From: Istiophorus platypterus
Lineage: Eukaryota; Chordata; Actinopteri; Istiophoriformes; Istiophoridae
DNA: 64,000 nucleotides
Assembly: GCA_016859345.1 (NCBI GenBank)
Contig: CM029120.1
Location: forward strand, 19,739,001 to 19,803,000
Direction of reading: 5' to 3'
Of this stretch, positions 20,150 to 29,965 are shown one piece after another. The notes beneath the pieces are model-generated. The model ran no database searches and was not told where the DNA came from. It worked only from the letters and a program-made list of their open reading frames with translations. The translations under genes were made by a program, and so were the position numbers. The stretch's first letter is position 1. The number at the start of each line of letters is the position of its first letter.

Positions 20150-21770
20150 GGATCATGGGACAGTAGGTGATCAGCGGTCATAGATCCAGACTCCACAGCT
20201 CTAGAGGCAGAAAACCCGCAGAAAGTTACAGAAGGAGAGAAGACAGAGATGAGAAAGTACAAACCTATGAGAGAGAGAAGAAATCAAGGTGGTAATGAGA
20301 ATTAATGGAATATGAATGTGTAAAGATGGAATGGGGGAGGAGGAGAAATGAGCTTAGTGCATCGTGGGGAGTCTATGCCTATGGCAGTATAACTATAAGC
20401 ATAATCAAAGAGGAAGGATTTAAGCCGACTATTAAATGTGGAGAGGGTGTCTGCCTCCTGGACCCGAACTGGAAGATGGTTCCACAGCAGAGGAGCCTGA
20501 TAACTGAAAGCTCAGCCTCTCATTCTGCTTGTGGAGACTTTAGGAACCACAAGGAAGCCAGTATAGTGTTCTACAGGGTTAGTAAAGTACTATGAGCTCT
20601 GTGAAATAGGATGGTGCCTGAGCATTAAGAGCTTTGTGGGTAGGGAGGTGGATTTTAAAGTCTATACTGGATTTTACAGGTAGCCAATTCAGAGAAGCTA
20701 ACAAAGGAGAAATATGATCTCTTTTCCTAGTTCCTAGTACTCGTGCTGCAGCATTTTGGATCAACAGGGAGAGTATTCAAAGTTCTGTTGGGACAGTTGG
20801 ATTTTAAGGATTTGCAATATTACTGCCTAGCGTTAATAAAATACTTTTCTGCATCTTTTTGAGTCAGAATGTACCTGATTTTTACATTATTACATCAGTG
20901 AAAAAAGGCGTCCTTGAAGTTTGTTTTATGTGGGAGTTATATCTAATTATAGCAAATTAGGAGGACTATGGTATGTGGCCTGTTATTAAAGACAGATTGT
21001 TAGAGATTTGCTAACTATGAGTAAAACTTTCTTAGGTAGCCTAGTTGGGAAGGGCTCTAAGAGAGAGGTTGATGGTTTAGATGAAGAAATCATTGAAGTT
21101 ACTTGATGAAGGTTGATGGGAGAAAAGTGATCTAAATATAAATCAGGTTTTACAGCTGTTTCTAAGGTTACTGTGTTTGAAGATCAATCGGTGCCATTTG
21201 AGGGCAGGAGGAGGTGAATTTAGTCTCTAATAGTTAGAATTCTGTCATTAAAGAAGCTCATGAAATCATCACTACAGAGAGCTACAGGAATACATGAATC
21301 ATTTGAGCTATGATTCTCTGTCAGTCTGGTTAGAGCACTGGGGAAAAGACACCTAGGGTGTTTTTATCTTCCTCCATTAAAGATGACTATACCATATTCT
21401 CTCAAGTTTTCACATAGTTTCCTTTAATATATAGGTTTTAGAGTTGAACCATGGAGCTAACCTCCTTTGTTTTATCATTTTCTTTTCACAGGGGCAATGG
21501 CATCAAGTGTCATTGTCACTGAGACTGAAGCACTATCAAAAAGATGATCAATGTGAGAAGGACTAAAGTTAGCATACTGGTTCTCTGTTATTTTGTGATA
21601 TGGCAGTGAACTAAGTGCTGATGGAATCACTTCCTTAAATTTAGCTACAGCCATGTGCTAAAGATAGTTTTGCTTAGTGGTGTGCAGTTAAGTAGTAGGA
21701 GTTCAAAAGATACAAAACAAGGATGTGATAGAAGATTCTGTGGAAAGATGATTAAATGTTCAATTCATAT
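20150..21770 (-). mobile_element. L2-type LINE copy 2, reverse-transcriptase core deleted
   Basis: Minus-strand LINE. From its 5' side (high coordinates) it carries the end of the endonuclease domain (EHLIIFPQNPLLSHPCFVSF, about 21750), a linker (KEVIPSALSSLPYHKITENQ, SPSHIDHLFDSASVSV, LAPWFNSKTYILKETM), a further linker (PVALSS-like and LMDFFND-like remnants near 21270) and the start of the polymerase domain (SMISSSKPSTSLLEPFPTRL). It then jumps near 20945 to the thumb and C-terminal region (IQNAAARVLGTRKRDHISPL, LASLNWLPVKSSIDFKI, ALNAQAPSYFTELIVLY) and a 3' UTR of about 250 bases. The whole fingers/palm catalytic part is missing. Its 3' half is closely similar to LINE copy 1 at 3.2-3.75 kb, in opposite orientation. 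A plus-strand open frame at 20305-20595 is only its antisense reading. Confidence 0.85.
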
Positions 21771-24007
21771 CTCAGAACAAGGTTGAGGGTTGGTTAAACG
21801 GTGGGGCAATTTTGTCAAGTGGCAAAAAGTAATGGCCACAGAAATGGCTACAAGAGCAGATGAGACTGACATGAGTGTACAGGTTGTTGTAAGTCAACTC
21901 AGTGAAATAACATCTCTTAAATTCTAAAAGTCAGAAAACTGGCCAAGTTTGGCCCCTGGAGACAACTGGCTGGCAAGCAGGAAATGGCAAGCTCTGAGAT
22001 AACAGAGGGAGTTAGTGACTGCCAAACTGACAAGAGGAAAAATGATGAGTGTTGGCAAAAATATTACTGGAGCCCTGCCAGGGTGGTATCACAACTACAG
22101 AACAGAAATATTCTGCTGTTGAAATAATTCCTTCCATGAAGCAGTATTTACCTCCCACCTGGATAAAAGTAGTATTGGTGCCACCCAGCAGACAGAAACT
22201 AGTCTGTCTCAGTAATCACTTGGCGGTTTTTAGGTGGTTGAGCAGTCTGATGGTAAAAGGTGAAATTATTGAATAAATTTGAGCCAATTGTTTCTGTACA
22301 CATGGAGAGGACATTAATCTTACCCACCTTTACGCTTCAGGTTTCTCATCCACCTTCTGCAAAATTGAAAAAAAAAAAAAAAAATGCCACACAAAGTCAC
22401 CTCTTAGCCTCTACTGCCTCCATCGGACCTGATGGACAATTCTATTCTACAAAGCAACAGTTGGACCATGTTGCTGGTTGCATAAGAAATGGAGCTCTGA
22501 TATAATGTTCCTTAGCCGTGGAGGTGTTCATGTCGGTTTTATGGAGCAGATACAAAATCCTTTGCTATTGGAGGAGACAAGTACAAATCAGACTTAATGC
22601 CACAGTGTAGGTTAAGATATATGTGTCTAAATTCCATTAGGAAAACATAAACAGATAAAACTCTAAAATGGCCTTGAGTCAATGATTCAAACCTCTGTGC
22701 TTTTGGTCCAGTTCAACTCAGTAGATCAATACCTGGTTAAAAGGCCCATGATCTGTATTCACTGAATAAAGAGGCATTAAAATCCAGCCTTTTCCTCCAT
22801 AATTATTTATCCTCTCGGAGCCGGTACAATTATTCTTCGCAAGGTGAACGATCACTGATCATTATAGATATCACACAATGAAGTCTGTGTTATGCGCTAA
22901 TGGTAAAACATGTCTTTGTTGATTTGTATGTGTTTTTTAAGATAATTAGATGGCAGGGCTGTAAAGAACCTGCCTTTAAACCTGCAAGTGTGTGACACTG
23001 ACTGTGTAATCTCACTTTGTCAGTTTGATGCAAATATATGCTGCTCTCAGCTCAAAATAGAGCGCTAGTGACATAATGAAATTTACTTTATTCTAAGTGT
23101 GATTTCCTGTGCTATCCGACATTTTGAATTCTGGTACCGTTGCTTTTCACTGCATACTTTGCACTTACACTGATTGCCTACAGCTGTACAGTCTTCGTTA
23201 TAAAGCACTCCATCATCACTTGCTTCAGAGCAGGAAGATCATGTCGGTAAGTGGTGATCTCTATTGTGTAACATGGTATTTCTGAAGCGGCGCTATCATG
23301 TTAATTCAAAATAAATGCAGTCCAGTGAATAAGCCTTTCGCCTAAAAGGTTATCTGCATGCAATTTACTGTTATGAACAATTTATGAACATTTCAAGAAT
23401 GAGAGCCACTTTCTGTTATCATTCATAATCCATCTTTGAATAGAGCCTGGTTGGGAACTTCTGCTACAGAGGAACTGCGGCTACTCAGACACAGGTTTGG
23501 TATATAATAGACTTTCTTCTCTATGATTCTGACTTGGTAGATGTAGGTTATGATAATCATATGGAGATCGTATGGAAATTACAAATTACTCCCCCCTTAC
23601 CTCAGAATGCAACCCCAGCACTTTTACTATATGGATATGAGCAATGAGTGTTTACTAACTGTATATATAACGGAGTAGGTTGAGTTTTAAAAAGCCCTCT
23701 CTGTGACATTAATTTAAGACCTCGATTTAGTTGCCAGTCTGTTGCTTTTGCCTGCAGCCACTGAGAGTGAGATGTGATTACAATGAATTTGATCCCTTAA
23801 TTAATGCAGTCTCTTTATGGAAACTAAACATCATGCTGACTGATCAGGTCAAATTTAGGTTGAATAAGTCTACAGTGAGTATTATTTGCTTCCATTGCAT
23901 ACATTAGATATTACAGAGATGTATATACATCACCACTGATGTGTATGAAGTGTAATAGATCAACTACAAGTACAATTAGTCTTTATTACTGGGATTTTTT
24001 CAGTGTA
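21771..24007. other. Unannotated region
   Basis: No gene recognised. It contains an A run of 17 at 22368-22384. From about 22770 to 23110 the sequence has no repeats, is AT-rich and holds several regulatory-looking cores, including ATGCAAAT at about 23028 (POU octamer consensus). A GTAAGT donor-like site directly follows an ATG near 23241 (see findings). Confidence 0.5.
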
Positions 24008-24092
24008 TTTTATTTGTAGTGTGGAGATTTGGGATTTAAAAAGCCAATGCTTTTATTTGTAGTGTGGAGATTTGGGATTTAAAAAGCCAATT
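24008..24092. repeat. Tandem duplication, 43-bp unit
   Basis: Two adjacent copies (24008-24050, 24051-24092) beginning TTTTATTTGTAGTGTGGAGA, identical except for one base near the end of the second. Near identity points to a recent event. Confidence 0.9.
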
Positions 24093-24994
24093 GCTTCTGT
24101 TTTGGGGGTTTTATTGGTCTAAATGTCAAAATTCAGGGAATGATGTGCATCACTGTTTTATTACAGCATTCTCTGATTCATACTATAGCTTTTGTTTAGC
24201 CTTCTGTTTGGCCCAAAGATGAACTGCATCATCATGGGTTGAAATTTATATGCATTTAATTTGATTCACTTTGGTGATTAAAATGTTGCTTTTGTTTTAT
24301 TGTATTAGGTTTTAGATAGCAATTACCCAGAGAGAGCAATACAATTGGTTATTTGGAGTTATTGTGAAAAAAAAAACTAAGAATACAGAGGTTTTGTGAC
24401 ACCAGTAACACAGGTATACACAGTACCTTGTTTGTGATGTGAGGTGTTGGGATTTCAGACAAAAAATGGTTGCAATAGTCAACCTTGCATTTTTGTGAGA
24501 ATCTGGATCAATTTTATCCCCACAATATCCTCATCTTTGGCTCTGTTCTCCACATAATCAGTGTCGTAGCTGTCCTCAAATCTGGAACCCATGCAGATTG
24601 TTAGGTTGCAATCAACTAGACTCATGTGGACTAAAGCACAGCAAGAGCCTGTTACTTGTTACTGACACTGAAGTAAAGTAAAATCAGGGCTGTATAACTT
24701 TGCTGTGCCTTAAAAACACACCACATATTCTTCAAATAATAAGCAGCAGAAATACCGTGGCAGAAACAGTGGCTGTGTTGTCAAGTTCAGAAGCCTGTAT
24801 TGATTAATAAGGGGAAAGAGCAAGCATGTATAATGTGGACTATCAATTCTGGGAGACAGATATTGTTAATAATCACTTTTCAGTTACACTCAGTATAGAC
24901 TCTCATTTGAATCAGATTGAAAATGCACTGGTGATATTTTAGTGTCTACGGGCTGAAAAATTCAAAACACAGCAGACAAACAAATATACACATA
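24093..24994. other. Unannotated region
   Basis: No gene, repeat or clear signal recognised. Ordinary AT-rich sequence with a short A run near 24367. Confidence 0.5.
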
Positions 24995-25400
24995 ATTAAG
25001 TCGAGTCAATCTCATTTATATAGCCGAAAATCACAAATATATTCAAATGGAAGTACAATCTGTACTGCATACAACACCATCTGTCCCTAGATCCTTGATA
25101 TGGATAGGGAAAAACTTTTAACAGGAAAAAAACAAATACATCTCAGAAAGCACAATAGAGGAGGGATAATTCGTCCAGAGCAGAACAACATGTAATACAT
25201 GTCGTACGTAGACAATAGATAGAAATAACAATAGTAAAATTATGCTATGGAAAAACAGAAGAACAAAGTTAAGTAGGGGGAAGAGATAAAGACACGATTT
25301 ACACCGAGCAGAAGAGACGAGAAGCGAGATGCGTCTCCTTGTGGACAAATATCCATCCCAAGATGTCAGGAACAAGTCACAAACAGCCAAAGGGAGTTCA
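24995..25400. repeat. Interspersed fish-type repeat fragment
   Basis: The block starts with GTCAATCTCATTTATATAGC and contains AAAATCACAAATAT, CATCTGTCCCTAGATCC, GATAGGGAAAAAC, AACAGGAAAAAAACAAAT and GGAGGGATAATTCG. I recall this order (TTTATATAGC..AAATCACAA .. GGAAAAACTCCC) from repeats that are very frequent in teleost DNA, including some LINE 3' tails seen from the opposite strand. Exact class not determined. The minus-strand frame at 25118-25390 is a translation of this repeat. Confidence 0.55.
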
Positions 25401-25493
25401 AGACATCCCAGGAAGGTTTATTGTCCAGCACAGAAAAATGTAAGTATCTGAAGAGAGGATAAGGTGGAGAAGACAGAAAGAAAGAGAGAGATA

Positions 25494-25545
25494 CAGTGTG
25501 GTCCAAAAGTCTGAGATCACTTCCTCAGTGGGAAAGTCGTCTCTA
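25494..25545 (+). mobile_element. Possible terminal end of a Tc1/mariner-type element
   Basis: A TA dinucleotide (25492-25493) is followed by CAGTGTGGTCCAAAAGTCTG. This looks like fish Tc1-like inverted-repeat ends that begin CAGTG next to the TA target site. No matching opposite end was found nearby, so it is at best a fragment. Confidence 0.35.
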
Positions 25546-26108
25546 TAGACCTAAATGTAATGCCACAAAAAAAGAATCTCCCTTGTCAGATGGGATTTTC
25601 CACCCCTGCCAAAAGCTACTGCCCTTTTAGCCCAAAAATGTGTCATCCAATATATAGCTCAAGACCGGTAAATAACATCTGTATGCTGTTTGTCTTTATC
25701 CAATGAGCGGGCGTCTTTTAGGGAGGTCAGAAAAAACATTTTGTTTTATATTGAGTTTATTCCACCATAGCCTCTCTCTCCAAACCACAGTAAACCAGGG
25801 AAGTCCCAGTGACTCAGATTAGGAGCAGTTTTAGAGCTGCATCCTGTCCTAGAAAAATTGAAATGAAAAAAATATTATTCACTTGGTCAAGGCAATCTGC
25901 AGGAGAAACTATGAACTACTGTTACGTAGGTAACCTGCCCACATTAACAACCTGTCTGATATACCAGTGGCTAGTTCGCTGTCTGGTGGTTTCCACAGAG
26001 GCCTCTTCAGCTCCAAGCCAAACTTGGAAAAAACAAGAGAGAGAGAGACAGAAAAATTAATTTAAAAAAAAATAGATGCTTGATGCATTACAGTGATATT
26101 CTGTGATC

Positions 26109-26166
26109 TTTTTCACTACAAATACACTATTTCACTACAAATACTACACTACAAATACACTATTTC
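26109..26166. repeat. Short tandem array, CACTACAAATA units
   Basis: Four copies of a core CACTACAAATAC, with variable spacers (ACTATTT, TA) between them. Confidence 0.8.
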
Positions 26167-27189
26167 CAGATATTGTGGCTGAATTGCATTATAGTAAAGT
26201 GAGACCCCTGAATAGGCAGTTCTTGGTAGGAGGTTTTTATACACTTTTTACAAATAGATTTTTCTATTGGTAAGGATCAGTGGAAAGAATTGCTTGTTTA
26301 GGAAGAAGGATAAAAAAAAGGTTCTGCTATCCTCTCTGGTTTAGAATTTCAAGCCTTTCACATCTGGTAACACCCAGCATCACTGATGGGTGTGGTCTGA
26401 AGTATGCTTTGCTGTACCTGTAACTGCAACCAACTTGCGACATGCAGAATATGGGCAGATTTCTTAGAGATACTGACTGTGCTGCTGAATGACATGTCAG
26501 GTTGTTATGCCAGCAGCAGGCAAGTCAGTCAGGTAAGAGAGCCAGAAAGTCTGCACTGAAGACTGGTGTGACAGTGATTTCATGCAGACAGTAAAGCACA
26601 ACCAGCCTGCTGAAAAAAGACCACTTAAACATGCCAACACAGTTTCAATTCCCCAGAGTCAACAAGCTGGAAGACTTGTAATTGGGTTTTTCAGGTGGCT
26701 GCTCTAAAATTTGTTGATTTCTTCTTCTAATGAAAGTACATCTGTCATCTTTCTTTGTTCTTTGGTGGGAGTAAAAATAGACAATGACAGGGGAATGGAA
26801 GAATAAAGATTAGAATGTGACCAAAATACAGATAGAGAGATAGGCAACAAATAAAAAAAGCTGTTTCCCCACATTTGAAGGATGTAATGCATGAAGGGAA
26901 AACATGGGGAAATAGAAAGGCACTTGTTTATCTCATTTTTGTTTAGAAAAAGCGAGAAAATAAATACTGCACTCTTTCTCCCATTACAAACTCCTGCTGA
27001 GTTTTATAATGAAATCATACGGTGCCAGCATCTCTTTAATTCATATTTCCAAAACCTCATGTACCTGTGATTCACAACGGCCTCATTATTATGAGAACAA
27101 AACCACTCCAGCAGCCTTTAGTCTGAGTCATTCAGAGTGATTCTCACTCACCAGTAATTTACATCTTTCTCCTAAAGTCCTCATTCACA

Positions 27190-27212
27190 TCTCTCTCTCT
27201 CTCTCTCTCTCT
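27190..27212. repeat. (CT)n microsatellite
   Basis: About eleven perfect CT units, followed by CACT and CA units. Confidence 0.9.
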
Positions 27213-28414
27213 CACTCACTCTCACACACACAAACAAACAATTACATTCATTTTCAATACTTACATAGCCCTCAGTGCATGGGGAGAGAAAACTCTTTAA
27301 ATAGCTGTGGCTTTTCAGGTGTCAGTCACCAGAAAAATGGAGGAGGTGGGAAAAGAGAAAATAAAACAGGGAGGACATAGGAAATCTACCTGTGTAAATC
27401 ACCAGAAATGAAGGAGAATGAGAAGGAGGGAAGGAACAAAAGACAACATGACAAGGCCACAAGAGAGAGCTTCCGGCATCAATCACCACAAGATGAAAAA
27501 GGGAAAAGTGGAAGCGGACGAAGACGAGAGCAGAAAGACGTGTTTAACATTCTCCATCCACCATTTGAAAGTGTGCTAGATGAATATCTTAATCCTGTTT
27601 AAGTGTTTGGGGGGGGGGGCATTCGAAGGGAAATGGGATTTGCAGCCATCAGAAAACCTCACGGGAGTATTACCTTGTTGAATTGGAAACATGACAGATG
27701 GACGTGGCAAAGGACTCATACACACAAACACACACAAATACACATTTCATCCAAAACTTACGCACACTGCTGCCCACATATTTACTAGAGGAGTAACTAA
27801 TTCATTTTAGTGTTCTGTAGTATAAGCATGTCTCTGCATCAAAATGTTAATGTGAACTTGTCACAATGAGCGTCTTTCATCCATATAAACCATAATTTAT
27901 CATTAGAAAGATATGAGAATATCATGTCAAGTAGCATAGAATTGGACAAAAACATTTTGCCCAGCCTATACTGTAACTCTGCAGTAAGGACGGGCAGTTT
28001 CCTTGAAAAAAGGGCCACATTCACATGAAATGGGGTCATTGGTGGAGATCGGAAAGATTCCCATGTTAAACGTAAGCTTTCACACCATCTGATAACTCAA
28101 GACCATTGTGTGATTCCAAAGGTGATCGTGTGAGAGTTAAAACTACTAACACCATACACCATAACTAATTCATGTTGGATAATTACACTGAAAAATACCT
28201 CTGTATAAATAAGCTGGATATTATAAAGCTTTGAGAGCTTTTTTTCCCCAGTTTTTATTACAAATTGGATGTTGACATGAACATGATTTACACATGAAAG
28301 GGAAACTGGTAATTACAGTAAGTTTGATATGATGTGGTTGTGGTATTGGGCACAGCAGGGCTGTTTTAGCAGGTATAATGCTCACCCTGTCAACCATCTT
28401 AGTTATGTGTATTT

Positions 28415-28755
28415 TGTAGCATGCTAACATTTGTTAATTAGCACTAAACACAATTTCCATTAAATATAGAGTACAGCTTCGCTAACATGTTGATGTTTGG
28501 AATGTGTAATGTTTTCCATGTCCACATTTTAGATTTGGTTTAGTTTGTGAGGATGCTAACATTCACTCATTACCACTAAACACACCTACCACAAACACAA
28601 AGTAGCTTAATGCCATTACTTTTGCAGGTATTTGACCATAAACCTTCCTGAGAATAACTTGAACAAAAGTCTGTACCAAGTTTCCGGGTAATCAATCAAA
28701 TAGCCATTGAGATATTTTTTATCTGGACTAAAATGGTGGACTGACAGACCCTCAG
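28415..28755 (+). repeat. Interspersed fish-type repeat ('GCTAACATTTG...TGGTGGACTGACAGACC')
   Basis: The block runs from GCATGCTAACATTTGTTAAT through TTAGCACTAAACACA, TTTTGCAGGTATTTG, CCATAAACC, CTGTACCAAGTTTC and CAATCAAATAGCCATTGAGA to ATGGTGGACTGACAGACC. I recall this series from a repeat widespread in percomorph genomes. It is diverged and appears to contain an internal partial duplication (GCTAACATTTG / GCTAACATTCA). The class is unknown to me. Confidence 0.6.
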
Positions 28756-29417
28756 TACACTGCCATTTAAAGGACCACACTGTTTGCATCGCTGAAAATC
28801 CCAGAGGAAATAAGCTTCTCTAAGCAAGCGTCACTCCAGATGCATCAGTGGATGAAATGTTTTGTTCTGTTGTTGCACAGGTTGTCCTTTCAGATGCTCT
28901 ATACTTAAACCACGCATCATAGGTCTGAAAAAAAAAAAAAAAAAGATTGATCTAAATATCCTTTAGAGTCACCGTCAGTCAATGATCGATCTGGTGACAC
29001 ATCATTAAAGCTATGCTGAGAGGCCATCCAATACTTACCAGTCTGGTTTTGTTACTGGACTGAATACATCTTGTTACTGATTGCCCTGGTACAGGAAGTG
29101 CATGCTCCATTTGAAGGCCATGACATCGCTTACATAATTTCCTCTTTTAGCACTTTCAAGCGGTTGCATGCGGTGGTTTAAGTATGATGTATATATATAC
29201 AATCAGTCAGAATGCTTAAGTCGTATGCGGCGCCAGCTGACAGCATCAGTTGATCAATCACCGAACCTTTTACAGTAGATCATCAATCATACTCGAGCAA
29301 CTCAGTGACAGCTAACACTCTGCTCACTCTACTGAACATTCGTGCCACTGCTGCAGGCACCCTCGCTCTCCACCTGGATACAGGATGGTACTTCAGCAAT
29401 TTCTGAATTTCTTGTTT
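28756..29417. other. Unannotated region with poly(A)
   Basis: Contains an A run of 17 at 28928-28944. No gene recognised. Confidence 0.5.
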
Positions 29418-29965
29418 CTGTCAGGCTCCTTGCTTCTGCTCCCTCTCCCTCCCGGTCAGAGGCTCTCTCTCGCTCCCTCTCTCTGCCTGTCTGTGTGTGC
29501 GCTTTGATTACACGGGTGGGATCAGGTGCACAGGTGTTGGACTGCAAGCTGCAAATCATCTCCAATCAACTCTGCTTTAAATACTGGCCTTCAAATCCAC
29601 CATGCTGCCAGGTTGTAGATTAAGCTACTCTGCTGGTCACGGTCCAGCTGTTGACTCGCATTGCATCGTTGTCTCCTGTTCTGCCTGAAACCTGCTCTGG
29701 ATTGCTCTGCTCAGTCCTCCCCTATTCTCTGGACTCACTCTACTGTGTTTCCCTCAAACAGTTCCCCTGCCCCTACCTCAGCTTCAGACTCCAGCTACCA
29801 GCCTCAACCTACCCCCCTGGTTCCTCTTCACAAGGCCTCTGCCCCCCAGGCCACAATTGATCTGCTGTTACCAAAACGAGTGTGTTAATAACTTATTCCT
29901 TGTTCCAGTTCCCTTCCTCCAACTGTGTGTTCTGTACTGGGGTTCTCTAAGCCAGCTGTGCAAAA
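29418..29965 (+). mobile_element. Probable solo LTR or LTR-like fragment
   Basis: The block begins TGTCAGGCTCC and is CT-rich at first. It then contains TTTGATTACACGGGTGGGAT and CAGGTGCACAGGTG, a promoter-like TTTAAATACTGGCC (about 29575), CTGCCAGGTTGTAG and a long C-rich part. It ends near TGTGTTCTGTACTGGGGTTC and CTAAGCCAGCTGTGCA. This layout (TG start, TTTAAATA box, downstream pyrimidine-rich R/U5-like part, CA end) resembles fish Gypsy-type LTRs. No matching target-site duplication was evident, and no gag or pol follows. Two plus-strand frames (29651-29860, 29661-29888) and a minus frame at 29329-29565 are translations of it and its flank. Confidence 0.5.

Larger units (their letters stand above)
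25546..28414. other. Unannotated region
   Basis: No gene recognised. It holds a small tandem array of TTTCACTACAAATACACTA-like units at about 26109-26166 and a CT microsatellite at 27190-27212. The stretch 26960-27160 is repeat-free and conserved-looking. Open frames (for example plus 27408-27602, very Lys/Glu/Arg-rich) reflect purine-rich composition. Confidence 0.5.

Noticed and set aside
20305..20595. Plus-strand small protein candidate
   Set aside because: Antisense reading of LINE copy 2; the same peptide appears antisense to LINE copy 1.
29651..29888. Two overlapping Pro/Ser-rich plus-strand frames
   Set aside because: Inside the LTR-like fragment and reflecting its C-rich part.
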